64,000 bases of DNA from Priestia aryabhattai B8W22 (GTDB taxonomy: Bacteria > Bacillota > Bacilli > Bacillales > Bacillaceae_H), in assembly GCF_000956595.1 (NCBI RefSeq), contig NZ_JYOO01000009.1, positions 1 to 64,000 of the forward strand, written 5' to 3'. Position 1 is the first letter of the stretch; every line of letters begins with the position of its first letter. Below the pieces are notes generated by a model, which was not told the origin of the DNA, searched no databases, and saw nothing but the letters and a program-made list of their open reading frames with translations. Made by a program: the position numbers and the translations under genes. Positions 27,009 through 36,226 of the stretch are shown one piece after another.

Positions 27009-27683
27009 ATGACATTAAAATTCATTCATGGAAACTACTTAAAATACAACAAAGGAACTGGTTTTATAAGCTGTCATGTGGATGCACTTCATGCCGAACC
27101 ACCCGCTGCTGATTTATTTACGGACAAAGTCGTAGAGAATTTAGTCAAGAAAACAGGATGTGCAGGAATCGTTAGTACGGTTTCCAGAACCGTAGCAGAT
27201 TTAAATAGAAACCTAAATAAAGCGAACTATGAGGGGATACAAGAGTATAGAAGTACAATCCAAGAAATTGTTAAATTTTTAAAGATAATAGATAGTAATA
27301 ATTGCCTTTTAACACCCTATTTGCATTTATCTTTTCATGGAATGAAGGATACACATTACGGACCTTATGCAATTGAAGTCGGGACTTTATATGGACAATC
27401 TTGCTCAAAGGAAGTTAAAGATTGGTTTCAACAGAAGCTAACTAAAAAATCTGAAGATTCGTTCCCGAAAATCCATGTAATATTTGATAATAAATTTGTG
27501 GGAAACGAATCAATTGCCTTTCACAGACAAGGTGACAATAGCGGTTATCTAGGTTACAGTCATAATTTTAATACGTTTCAAATTGAATTATCCCGGACTC
27601 TGCGTAGCAAACACAGAACTGCTATAACAAATATATTTTCCGAGATTATTGATGACTTTCAACAAACATTCGTCGCTACTTAG
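27009..27683 (+). CDS. N-formylglutamate amidohydrolase-like protein
   Basis: 224 residues. It resembles the FGase family of zinc amidohydrolases: an early histidine-rich CHVDALHAEPP, SRTVADLNRNLN (family S-R-x-x-D-L-N-R), YLHLSFHGM, IEVGTLYGQSC, VIFDNKFVG and the late FQIELSRTLR (family Q-I-E). The match is to motifs, not the whole length. It is divergent from the phosphonate operon and may trim an N-acyl or amide group from its product or protect the host; this is inference. AAAGGGG precedes ATG. It ends three bases from the end of the opposing speE-like gene. Confidence 0.65.
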   Translation: MTLKFIHGNYLKYNKGTGFISCHVDALHAEPPAADLFTDKVVENLVKKTGCAGIVSTVSRTVADLNRNLNKANYEGIQEYRSTIQEIVKFLKIIDSNNCLLTPYLHLSFHGMKDTHYGPYAIEVGTLYGQSCSKEVKDWFQQKLTKKSEDSFPKIHVIFDNKFVGNESIAFHRQGDNSGYLGYSHNFNTFQIELSRTLRSKHRTAITNIFSEIIDDFQQTFVAT

Positions 27684-27686
27684 TTT

Positions 27687-28583
27687 TTAGGAATCCTTTC
27701 CGTCTACTATTTCTTTTATATATTTAGGTAAAACAAATGATGCACGGAAAATTTCAGGATCAACATATTGAGTATGTGTATGCTGTAACTTCGCCAAATC
27801 GGCCTGAAGAGGATCCATTTTTTTAGAAGCAATCGTAAAACTCCAAATGCCGCAAGGGAAAAGGGGTATAGTCACTAGATATGTGCGGACAATGGGAAAT
27901 AGCTCCTTTAAATTTTTAACGGTGCCTTGTAACGTAGAAGTATTGTAGTAAGGAGACCCTGATTGAAAAACAACCACGCCATCATCTTTAAGGCTGTTGT
28001 AGACATATTGATAAAAATCAGGTTGAAATAGTTTTTTTCCCGGCCCAACAGGGTCAGGTCGATCAATTATGAGAACATCATAAACTCCCTTCTGCTCTTG
28101 AATCCAATCTATTCCATCGCGATGTATCATATTGAGCCTGGTTTCACCATCATAACAAGAAGCCGGAGTTAGCCATGTGCGGCAGATTTCTGTAACTTTT
28201 GGGTCAATTTCAACTACATCAATTTGTTGAATTCCGTCATACTTCATTGCCTCCCGTGCAGGACCACAGTCTCCTCCGCCAATCATCGCAACTTTTTGGG
28301 GATTTGAATGCGTTATAATTGGCACATGGCTAATCATTTCATTATAAATAAACCCTTCTCCTGTTGAAATTTGTGGAGTACCATCTAGCACCAGCATCTT
28401 CCCATACCATTTTGTATCCACAATACTGATTTGCTGATAGGAAGATTGCTCATAGTGAAGCAGACTTTTTACTTTATACCCCATTTTCACTCTAGCCTGT
28501 CCAACGTAACTCCAGATCCAGAGAACTCCATTATCATCCTTTTTATAACCTGAAAGAGGATGCTTTTCTGTCACTTTTTCCAC
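27687..28583 (-). CDS. Spermidine synthase-like aminopropyltransferase
   Basis: 298 residues with the polyamine-synthase layout: an N-terminal beta domain (QISIVDTKWYGKMLVLDGTPQ), then the nucleotide motif IGGGDCGPAREAMKY near residue 100, VEIDPKVTEICR, and the catalytic-loop DVLIIDRPDPVGPGKKLF. Two differences from housekeeping SpeE are visible: GGGDCG for GGGDGG and D-R-P-D-P for D-S-S-D-P. It may transfer aminopropyl groups to putrescine or to another amine. No agmatinase gene is next to it, so a link with the phosphonate cluster is possible but unproven. Confidence 0.85.
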   Translation of the reverse strand: MEKVTEKHPLSGYKKDDNGVLWIWSYVGQARVKMGYKVKSLLHYEQSSYQQISIVDTKWYGKMLVLDGTPQISTGEGFIYNEMISHVPIITHSNPQKVAMIGGGDCGPAREAMKYDGIQQIDVVEIDPKVTEICRTWLTPASCYDGETRLNMIHRDGIDWIQEQKGVYDVLIIDRPDPVGPGKKLFQPDFYQYVYNSLKDDGVVVFQSGSPYYNTSTLQGTVKNLKELFPIVRTYLVTIPLFPCGIWSFTIASKKMDPLQADLAKLQHTHTQYVDPEIFRASFVLPKYIKEIVDGKDS

Positions 28584-28943
28584 CTTCTATTTCAAAAATT
28601 TGTGTTCTATATAAAATATGAATTATTTTTCATTTCGATATAATTCGATAGCACAAATTTATAGGTGCTTACTCTATTAATCTCTTCTAATTTCAATTTT
28701 TCTTCCATTCTTCCCACAATATTTCTACTTGCTGTTCTTTCAAAGCTTTTTAATTGTTTCTTCATCAGCACTTAGATGGAGTACAACTCTAAGTTATCTC
28801 TCCACTCTTATCTGCGTCCGTTCTTCAGCAAAAGTACGGAAGAAAACCTAACACAGAATGATACATAAGAAAGAAAGCGTAGTATCATAATTACCATATT
28901 GCAACAGCTTTACGCTGTATATAAAAAAGGAGGTTTTTAAGCA
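28584..28943. other. Intergenic region between speE-like gene and nasA
   Basis: 360 bases without a gene. It must hold the promoters of both divergent genes. A small inverted repeat, ACAGC-TTTAC-GCTGT, lies just before the nasA ribosome-binding site. I found no TnrA box here on either strand, although nasA is a TnrA target in B. subtilis. Confidence 0.4.
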
Positions 28944-30125
28944 ATGTTTTCTAAACGGCCCTTATCTGTACTTCTTATCTCTACTTTATCTATGATTATT
29001 GCTTTTTCAGTATGGTCTGTCTTCGCACCTATCGCCGCAGATATTCAAGTGATGTATTCATTAACCAATGCTGAAAAAAGTATCTTAATTGCCACTCCCG
29101 TCTTATTAGGTTCCCTCATGCGGATTCCGATGGGGATTTTAACAGATCGCTTTGGCGGAAGAAAAGTGTATTCGTTGACAATGCTTGCTCTTTTACTCCC
29201 TACCATTTGTGCAGGCTTTACCCATTCTTACTCCATGCTGCTCTTTTGGGCATTTTTTATCGGCATGGCTGGAACAACATTTGCTATTTCCATTACATAT
29301 GTCTCTAAATGGTATTCACCTCAAAAGCAAGGTTTTATTTTAGGAATTGCCGGCATGGGCAACTTAGGATCAGCGGTAGCAAGCTTTAGTATTCCACTTA
29401 TCTTTTCTTCTTTTGGCTTGCCTTGGGTATTTTGGAGTTTAGCAATTGCGGTAGCCTTAATGGCTCTTTTATTATGGGTAGGAACTTCAGACCACCCTTC
29501 TGCTGCTTCCCCCAAAACGCTGCAGGAATCTTTATCGGTATTAAAATTTAAAGAAACGTGGTTTTTATCCGTTTTCTATTTTTTAACATTTGGTGGATTT
29601 GTCACGTTCAGCATCTATCTCCCTACCATTTTGCATGATCAATTTAATGCTTCAACTGTAGACAGCGGGCTGAAAACAGCTGTTTTTGTTGTACTAGCGA
29701 CGTTTGTACGGCCTCTTGGAGGATATTTATCAGATGTATTCGGAGCAAAAAAAGTACTCACCTTCGTCTTTAGCGGAATGCTACTAATAGGGGTATTTAT
29801 TGCCTTTACCATTACGGCCTTCTCCCTATTTAGCGTAGGTTGTTTACTTGCAGCCATTACTCTTGGTATCGGAAATGGAGCTGTTTTTAAAATGGTTCCA
29901 TCTGTTTCAACAGGAAATATTGGAGCTGTTACCGGCATCGTAGGAGCATTCGGAGGAGTAGGCGGTTTTTTCCCTCCCATTGTGCTAGGCTTTATAAAAG
30001 ATACAAGCGGAGATTACGTGGTCGGCTTTTCCTTACTAGCGCTTTTTGCCCTATTCTGTCTCTTACTGAATTATTCTGGATTCAAAAAACAAGATGTACG
30101 TATTAACCAAAAGCACCTTGCCTGA
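28944..30125 (+). CDS. nasA: Nitrate/nitrite transporter, NarK/NasA family (MFS)
   Basis: A 393-residue protein with about 12 membrane segments. NarK-family signs are the motif-A-like GILTDRFGGRKV and the glycine-rich nitrate signature GNGAVFKMVP plus GIVGAFGGVGGFFPP. It should import nitrate for the reductase encoded next to it. Ribosome-binding site AAGGAGG is well placed. Unlike B. subtilis, where nasA and nasB diverge, here nasA runs convergently towards nasC. Confidence 0.92.
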   Translation: MFSKRPLSVLLISTLSMIIAFSVWSVFAPIAADIQVMYSLTNAEKSILIATPVLLGSLMRIPMGILTDRFGGRKVYSLTMLALLLPTICAGFTHSYSMLLFWAFFIGMAGTTFAISITYVSKWYSPQKQGFILGIAGMGNLGSAVASFSIPLIFSSFGLPWVFWSLAIAVALMALLLWVGTSDHPSAASPKTLQESLSVLKFKETWFLSVFYFLTFGGFVTFSIYLPTILHDQFNASTVDSGLKTAVFVVLATFVRPLGGYLSDVFGAKKVLTFVFSGMLLIGVFIAFTITAFSLFSVGCLLAAITLGIGNGAVFKMVPSVSTGNIGAVTGIVGAFGGVGGFFPPIVLGFIKDTSGDYVVGFSLLALFALFCLLLNYSGFKKQDVRINQKHLA

Positions 30126-30133
30126 TTCCATGT

Positions 30134-30161
30134 AAAAAGCCTCTTTTTCAAGAGGCTTTTT
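30134..30161. terminator. Bidirectional terminator between nasA and nasC
   Basis: AAAAAGCCTCTT...GAGGCTTTTT hairpin; A run on one side and T run on the other. Confidence 0.88.
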
Positions 30162-30173
30162 GCATCAGCATTT

Positions 30174-32324
30174 TTAATAGCTGCTTCTTTTTACAGAAGG
30201 GCTAATATTCACAGCACTTACTTTAAAGCCTGGCATCTTACAGGCGGGATCTAATTTCTCAGAGACAAGATTATTAACATTTTGAGAATCCGCCCAGTGA
30301 AAAGGAACAAATACGGTATCTGGCCGAATTCCCTCTGAAAATTTGCTTCTCACTACAATCCTTCCATATGAAGATTCAATTTGTACTAATTCTTGATTCG
30401 AAATTTCATATTTTTTCGCTGTTAAAGGATGGATTTCCATAAAAGATTCGAAATTTCTAGCAGATAAAGACGCACTTTTTCGCGTTTGCACACCCGTTAA
30501 ATAGTGTGACATTACTCTCCCTGTTGTTAAATAGAGAGGATATTTTTTCGTTATTTTCGCTTTAGGAACAATAGCTTGATTCGAGACAGGGACCATCATC
30601 GCTTTTCCATCACTATGAGCAAAACGCGTTTCAAACAGGCGCTCGGTTCCTTTATCTGTTAAGCTTCTGCATGGCCATAAAATTCCTTTTTCCTCTCGTA
30701 ATCGTTCGTACGTAATACCGGAGTAATCCGCGATCCCTCCTTTACTTGCTATTCGCAGTTCATTAAATATTTCTTCAGCTGATGAAAACGAAAAATGTTC
30801 CTCTTTCCCTAAAACTTTAGCAATTTCACATAGTATTTCCCAGTCGTGTTTGATTTCGCCGCGGCACGGAAAGCTAGCTTCGCGCAGTGTAACTCTTCCC
30901 TCTACATTTGTCATCGTTCCTTCATCTTCCAAATAAGAGGATGCTGGTAAGATCAAGTTTGCTAATTTTGCTGTTTCTGATTCAAACATATCTGCTACCA
31001 CTAGAAATTCAAGCTTTTCAAAAGCCTTCTTAACAAAATTAGCGTTTGGATTTGAAACTGTTGGATTTGAACACATCAGAAACAGCCCTTTAATTTCACC
31101 TTCATGAATTTTTTCAATCATTTCATATGCGGAAACACCTTTTCTTGGAAGGTCTTTCTCCTGTATGTTCCACACATCTGCTATATACATCCGATGCTCG
31201 TGATTTTCGATTGAACGGTAGCCTGGAAGCTGATCCGCTTTTTGACCGTGTTCTCGGGCTCCTTGCCCATTTCCTTGACCAGTAATGGCTCCATATCCGC
31301 AGCGGGGTTTACCGATTTTCCCAACAGAAAGTAGAATATTCAAAAAGTTCTGCACAGCAGCACTCCCGTCTGTTTGCTGCTCTACCCCTCTAGCAGTAAA
31401 AATCATTCCTGTTTCTCTTTGACCAAACATACGGGCAGCTTGATACATTTCCTCAAGCGGCACTCCCGTTATTTCTTCAATAACACTAAATTCTAGCGAC
31501 GCCACATATTGCATTACCTCTTCAAATCCATTAACACGTTTTTGTAAAAATCGTTCATCTAGATAATTTTCTTCGATAATGACCTTCAAGATTCCATTGG
31601 CTAATGCCGCGTCGCTCCCCGGTTTAAGCTTCAGGTGTAAATCAGCTATTTTAGTTGTACCTGTCTCTCTTGGATCAATAGCAATAATAAAAGCTCCGTT
31701 TTCTTTTGCTTTTTCAAAATAAGGCATAATCGTTGGCTGACATTCCGCAATATTTGTTCCAGCTAACATAATACATTCAGTAAATGGAATCTCTTGTAAG
31801 CTATTCGTAAATCCTCGGTCCATGCCAAATGTTTTACTAGCAGCAGAAGCAGCAGCTGACATACATAAACGTCCATTATAATCAATATACTTTGTTTTTA
31901 ACGCAACTCGAGCAAATTTCCCTAATAAATAAGCTTCTTCATTTGTAATAGAGGCACTTCCATACACACCTAGCGCATCTGCTCCATTCTTCTCTTGAAT
32001 TTCTGTAACGTGCTCTTTAATATAGTCAAGAGCTTCCCTCCAAGAAATCTTTACAAACTCTCCGTTTACTTTTAATAAAGGATATTGAATCCGCTCTTTA
32101 TGCAAAGGATGCTGATGCGCATTCATTCCTTTGATACATAATCTTCCTTGAGAAGTAGGATTGTCTCTTCCAATTGTTTTATACGTTTTTCTTTTTACAT
32201 GTGTTTGTTCAACTAACTGCATTTTGCACTGCATGCTGCAGTAAGGACACTGCGTATTATAGATACGCTCGGTTTCAACTTGCTTTTGCTGCTCACGAAA
32301 ATATTTCAACAGCATCTCAGTCAT
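30174..32324 (-). CDS. nasC: Assimilatory nitrate reductase, catalytic subunit
   Basis: 716-residue molybdopterin enzyme reducing nitrate to nitrite in the cytosol. The N terminus has the [4Fe-4S] cysteines CPYCSMQC followed later by CIKG; bis-MGD-binding motifs follow, such as GSASITNEEAYLLGKFAR, MLAGTNIAECQP and YGAITGQGNGQGAREHGQ. The C-terminal dinucleotide-binding domain has LYLTTGRVMSHYLTG. It lacks a twin-arginine signal, in line with assimilation. It follows nasB by 19 bases and takes electrons from it. Confidence 0.94.
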   Translation of the reverse strand: MTEMLLKYFREQQKQVETERIYNTQCPYCSMQCKMQLVEQTHVKRKTYKTIGRDNPTSQGRLCIKGMNAHQHPLHKERIQYPLLKVNGEFVKISWREALDYIKEHVTEIQEKNGADALGVYGSASITNEEAYLLGKFARVALKTKYIDYNGRLCMSAAASAASKTFGMDRGFTNSLQEIPFTECIMLAGTNIAECQPTIMPYFEKAKENGAFIIAIDPRETGTTKIADLHLKLKPGSDAALANGILKVIIEENYLDERFLQKRVNGFEEVMQYVASLEFSVIEEITGVPLEEMYQAARMFGQRETGMIFTARGVEQQTDGSAAVQNFLNILLSVGKIGKPRCGYGAITGQGNGQGAREHGQKADQLPGYRSIENHEHRMYIADVWNIQEKDLPRKGVSAYEMIEKIHEGEIKGLFLMCSNPTVSNPNANFVKKAFEKLEFLVVADMFESETAKLANLILPASSYLEDEGTMTNVEGRVTLREASFPCRGEIKHDWEILCEIAKVLGKEEHFSFSSAEEIFNELRIASKGGIADYSGITYERLREEKGILWPCRSLTDKGTERLFETRFAHSDGKAMMVPVSNQAIVPKAKITKKYPLYLTTGRVMSHYLTGVQTRKSASLSARNFESFMEIHPLTAKKYEISNQELVQIESSYGRIVVRSKFSEGIRPDTVFVPFHWADSQNVNNLVSEKLDPACKMPGFKVSAVNISPSVKRSSY

Positions 32325-32343
32325 CGTAGGTCACCCTTCTTTC

Positions 32344-34689
32344 CTATAATAAATATGTGATTGCACGAGAGCGTTCTGAGCTGAGCTGCTTCATTAAATA
32401 CTCTCGATTGTCTGCCTCAAACAAAACTTCTCTGACATGAACAATTCCTACTCGCTCGATCCAGCTGCCGACAGCTTCTAAATAGTTGCCCGTTTCACGG
32501 TAATATTGAATCAAAGAACAGCTGATTTCTATCGCTTCTTCGTTCGTTTCGGCCACATAAAACAGCTCCCCGCTTCTGGCTTCTGTGCTGCTTCCGCCAG
32601 CATATATTTCCCAACCTCTGTCTATTCTTCTTAATCCTATATCACTTGTTGTTACATCCTCTGTAATGTGAAAACAAGAAGCAATACTGATTTTGATATC
32701 GCATGGGGTCTTTACGTATTCAAGCTGTTTGTCTAATTCATTTGATAAAGCAAGAGCAGGTTCATACTGACAAATACACGTTCCTTTTCCGATATAAACA
32801 GATACATTTTTAACTGTACGTTCATATAGCTGCTGAAGTCCTCTATCTATTTCCTCACTTATCAACGGAAGATATTCTTTTTTCACTCCAATAAGTTGAA
32901 TGCGCTGATCACTTGTTAAACGAATATTCGAGATGTTGTACCTTTCAGCCACATTTGCTATGTTCCTTAATTCCTGTACATTTGTCAGACCACCGTGAAT
33001 TTGCGGTACCACTGCATAAGTCCCGTCGTGAAGCAAAACGGCCTGTTCATTCTCCGTAGTAAATAAAGAATGTCGATTGTTTTCATAATGAGGATTCATC
33101 ATATCTAAATAGTAATGAAGACCGCCTTCACATAACGAGCAGCCTTTCATGTCTTTAAACTTTAACATTTCTCTTACTTGCTGAACCGTTTCAAATTGAT
33201 ATTGCTGCATTTCTTTTACCAGCTCATCTTCTGATAAATGTGTACATGTACAAAAGGTTCTTTGTTCAATGATTTCATCAAATTCATCGCTTTGAATATA
33301 CGTTAAAAGGTCTGTTACAAGGGGTTTGCATCCTCCGCATGAACCAGAAGCTTTCGTGCAATTTTTTATTTCATCTACTGTCGTTAAATCATTTTTCTGT
33401 ACTGCTTCAATAATAGCTCCCTTGGTTACACCGTTACAGTTACATACGATATCTGTAAGTGGCATAGAAGCTGCTGCATGTTCTTTTTCATGTTGAGAAG
33501 GAAATAATTGTACTTTTTCCGCTTGCGACAAATCCTTTTTTTCACTAATCATTTGTGATAGCTTTATAGCCTCACTGGTATCCCCAAAAAGAACAGCTCC
33601 CACTATTTTTCCTTCGCGAAAAACTACTTTTTTGTATATACCATCTAACATATTCGAAATCGTAATAGCTTTTGCACCTTGATTTTCCTTAAACTCTCCG
33701 ACCGAGTAAACGTCTATTCCTGATATTTTTAACTGAGTGGAAAGAACGGACCCGCCATAACCTTCGTTTTTTATTTGGCAAAGGTGTCGCGCTAAGACTT
33801 TTCCTTGTTCGTAAAGAGGAGCAACAAGGCCGTAGGTCATTTCTCGATGTTCAGCGCATTCACCTACTGCATAGATATCCGGGATGCTCGTTTCTAAATA
33901 ATCATTTACGATAATTGCTCTATTTGTTTCTATTCCGCTTTTTTTAGCTAGATTAACATTAGGCCTCACTCCTGTAGCCATTACAACTAAATCAGCTGCA
34001 ATTTTGCTGTTATCATTAAATCGGACGCCTTCTACTCGGTTTTCCCCTATAATCTCATCCGTATGTTTGTTTAATAGAAAACTCATGCCTTGCTTTTCCA
34101 ATTCTTCTCTTAACATAGCAGATGCTGCTCTGTCTAACTGTCGCTCCATTAAAAAACCCGAATGATGAATAACTTGAACATCCATTCCTAAATTTAATAG
34201 CCCTCTAGCAGCTTCCAGCCCTAACAGACCCCCTCCAATAACCGCTGATTTTTTATACTGTTTAGAAATTTCAATCATTTTCTGACAGTCTTCGATGGTA
34301 CGAAAACCGAGGACACCTTCTTTTTCAACCCCTTTAACGGGGAGCATATACGGGCTCGAACCGGTAGCAATAATAAGCTTGTCGTACATCGTCTCTCTGT
34401 TTTTATCTGTTTTTATTATTTTTCTCTCGGTGTCTATGTGCGTAACACTTTCTCCTTTAAATAACGTGATATGATTTTCCTTATACCATGCCAAAGAATG
34501 AATATTGATATCTTCAAGCTTTGTACTGCCTTGTAAAACGGTTGATAATAAAATTCGATTATAGTTAACGTGAGGCTCACTTCCAAAAACAGTAATATCA
34601 AAACAATCTGGAGAATGAATAAGAATTTCTTCAATACAGCGCATTCCCGCCATTCCGTTTCCGATTAATATCAGCTTTTGTTTCGTCAT
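32344..34689 (-). CDS. nasB: Assimilatory nitrate reductase, electron transfer subunit
   Basis: 781 residues. Residues 1-400 form an FAD/NAD(P)H reductase (GNGMAGMRCIEE; ATGSSPYMLPVKG; VIGGGLLGLEAARGL; VYAVGECAEH). Two BFD-like [2Fe-2S] domains follow (CNCNGVTKG...CGGCKP and CTCTHLSED...CSLCEGG). The C-terminal third resembles the sirohaem/ferredoxin half of nitrite reductase, but the cluster cysteines are largely gone (GTCICQYEP; SIASCFHIT), so it should carry electrons to NasC and not reduce nitrite. Nitrite reductase nasDE is not in this window. A TnrA box lies upstream. Confidence 0.92.
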   Translation of the reverse strand: MTKQKLILIGNGMAGMRCIEEILIHSPDCFDITVFGSEPHVNYNRILLSTVLQGSTKLEDINIHSLAWYKENHITLFKGESVTHIDTERKIIKTDKNRETMYDKLIIATGSSPYMLPVKGVEKEGVLGFRTIEDCQKMIEISKQYKKSAVIGGGLLGLEAARGLLNLGMDVQVIHHSGFLMERQLDRAASAMLREELEKQGMSFLLNKHTDEIIGENRVEGVRFNDNSKIAADLVVMATGVRPNVNLAKKSGIETNRAIIVNDYLETSIPDIYAVGECAEHREMTYGLVAPLYEQGKVLARHLCQIKNEGYGGSVLSTQLKISGIDVYSVGEFKENQGAKAITISNMLDGIYKKVVFREGKIVGAVLFGDTSEAIKLSQMISEKKDLSQAEKVQLFPSQHEKEHAAASMPLTDIVCNCNGVTKGAIIEAVQKNDLTTVDEIKNCTKASGSCGGCKPLVTDLLTYIQSDEFDEIIEQRTFCTCTHLSEDELVKEMQQYQFETVQQVREMLKFKDMKGCSLCEGGLHYYLDMMNPHYENNRHSLFTTENEQAVLLHDGTYAVVPQIHGGLTNVQELRNIANVAERYNISNIRLTSDQRIQLIGVKKEYLPLISEEIDRGLQQLYERTVKNVSVYIGKGTCICQYEPALALSNELDKQLEYVKTPCDIKISIASCFHITEDVTTSDIGLRRIDRGWEIYAGGSSTEARSGELFYVAETNEEAIEISCSLIQYYRETGNYLEAVGSWIERVGIVHVREVLFEADNREYLMKQLSSERSRAITYLL

Positions 34690-34772
34690 ATAAAAACCTC
34701 CAACACATAGATTCAGACCGTAAAATATACATTTTTTATTATTTCATAAACTTCTCTAAAAGAAATGAACCT

Positions 34773-34789
34773 TGTTATAACTTCTAACA
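34773..34789 (-). promoter_or_regulatory. TnrA/GlnR box upstream of nasB
   Basis: TGTTA-TAACTTC-TAACA, an exact match to TGTNA-N7-TNACA. It lies 84-100 bases before the nasB start, suitable for TnrA activation during nitrogen limitation. The rest of the 337-bp gap to the plus-strand gene at 35027 shows no gene. Confidence 0.85.
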
Positions 34790-35026
34790 TTAAAATCTGT
34801 TTAAAGCGTATGAATACGCCGATACCTTTCGCTGAAAGCAGGCTTTTATATAGAAGATTAATATGCTTTAAAAAGGGGTAGAAAAAAGGATGCTGTGCTT
34901 GCATTACCTTTCTCTAGGCTTTATAAGCAATCTATATAAAATTTTGTTATCTTCTTTTTGCCTACTATTTATTTATTTTGAAATCAATTATGATAAAAGA
35001 AAGATTCCGAATTGGAGGTTTAAAAT

Positions 35027-35461
35027 ATGTCAATAACCGTTCACGCCACTCAGTGGATTCATTTTCAAATTAAATTGTATAACCTTCATTCCAAAACTAG
35101 ATCGCTTAAAGATCAAAAACTAGAATTACCTCTACCAGAATTCCATCAAAACCTGATCATATTTACATCAGCAACTCGTCATGGCCTTACGTTTGGATAT
35201 CAAACAATTCAATGGGATACACCCTATACTTCTTCTCCGATTTACATAGAGCATCAGTCTATTCCATGGTCCACTTTAGAACAACGTTCCCTCAAGCACA
35301 TAACCGAACATATTACAGCTATTTTCTTAGAGACAATGTTTTATAGACAAAGTCAATTCAAACAATGTCAATTTTGTTTTGAATTTATCATTCCTGAGAG
35401 TCTTTTTGACCATACAACCTGTCAAAACTGCGCATCACGACATTTTGGAGTGGTGTATTAA
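35027..35461 (+). CDS. Uncharacterised protein with C-terminal zinc ribbon
   Basis: 144 residues, family not recognised. The last 33 residues hold two CxxC pairs (CQFCFEF and TTCQNCASRHFG), a probable zinc ribbon. The first 110 residues are beta- and aromatic-rich without a motif I know. Its start has GGAGG eight bases before ATG. It lies alone between nasB and the convergent pftB and ends at a shared terminator. A role in nucleic-acid or protein contact is possible; nothing more can be said. Confidence 0.8.
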   Translation: MSITVHATQWIHFQIKLYNLHSKTRSLKDQKLELPLPEFHQNLIIFTSATRHGLTFGYQTIQWDTPYTSSPIYIEHQSIPWSTLEQRSLKHITEHITAIFLETMFYRQSQFKQCQFCFEFIIPESLFDHTTCQNCASRHFGVVY

Positions 35462-35464
35462 CAA

Positions 35465-35513
35465 ACAAAAGCCTGAAGATGTCAGAAAACCTCTGACTTC
35501 TTCAGGCTTTTGT
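35465..35513. terminator. Bidirectional terminator, zinc-ribbon gene / pftB
   Basis: ACAAAAGCCTGAAGA... paired with ...TTCTTCAGGCTTTTGT, with an inner GTCAGA/TCTGAC extension; a very stable long hairpin. Confidence 0.9.
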
Positions 35514-36193
35514 TACATGACTAACTGAACAAAAAGTGGAATAACGGCAACTGTGACGACACCTACAATAACGACGGCAATACTTGCCATGGCTGCCTCT
35601 ACTTCTCCCATTTCAATCCCTACGGCTACCCCTAGCGCATGCCCGGAAGTGCCAAGCGCTAATCCTTTTGAAATTGGATTTTTCACTTTGAATACTTTCA
35701 AAAATAAAGCACCTAGTGCATATACGATGACTGCATTAAAAATGACGGCAAAAGAAGTAATAGCAGGAATCCCTCCAATATCTTGAGACAATGGCAGTGC
35801 AATCGCTGTTGTAGCTGCTTGTGGAAGCATTGATTTCATTACGACTTCATCCATATGAATGCCTTTAGCAATCGCAAAAATAATCGCTACCGAACAAACT
35901 GATCCTACCGCAATAGAAGAAAGAATTTGCCACCAGTACTTTTTTAATTTATCGGCTTGCTTATATAAAGGGATGGCAAAAGCAATTGTTGCCGGTTCTA
36001 AAAAGAAGCTGATAATTTTTCCGCCGCTACTATATTCCTCATAAGAAAAGTGACCAAGTTTCAAAAAAGCAATCCCGAGTACCATTGCCACAAATAAAGG
36101 GGTAAATAAGAAAAACCCTTTTGACTTTTTAAATAAATACGTTCCAATACCGTACGCAGCTAAAGAAACCACGATTCCAAAATACGGATTCAT
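35513..36193 (-). CDS. pftB: Pyruvate transporter subunit PftB (LrgB/CidB family)
   Basis: A 226-residue membrane protein of the LrgB family, with about seven hydrophobic segments. Typical stretches are [37 protein letters not shown] and [12 protein letters not shown]. In B. subtilis PftA and PftB together form a facilitated pyruvate channel induced by LytST; the same four genes are here in the same order. An older view of the family is a holin-like pair. AAGGTGG is eight bases before the ATG chosen. Confidence 0.9.
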   Translation of the reverse strand: MNPYFGIVVSLAAYGIGTYLFKKSKGFFLFTPLFVAMVLGIAFLKLGHFSYEEYSSGGKIISFFLEPATIAFAIPLYKQADKLKKYWWQILSSIAVGSVCSVAIIFAIAKGIHMDEVVMKSMLPQAATTAIALPLSQDIGGIPAITSFAVIFNAVIVYALGALFLKVFKVKNPISKGLALGTSGHALGVAVGIEMGEVEAAMASIAVVIVGVVTVAVIPLFVQLVM

Positions 36194-36226
36194 CTTTCCA
36201 ACCACCTTGTCTCTTTGTAATTGATA

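Noticed and set aside
17818-28583. CRISPR, prophage or transposon origin of the phosphonate cluster
   Set aside because: No integrase, transposase, att repeats or repeat arrays were seen at either border; transfer can only be judged by comparing genomes.
30174-32324. Formate dehydrogenase alpha subunit
   Set aside because: The fold and cluster motif are shared, but the adjacent nasB-type subunit, nitrate transporter and TnrA box support nitrate reductase.
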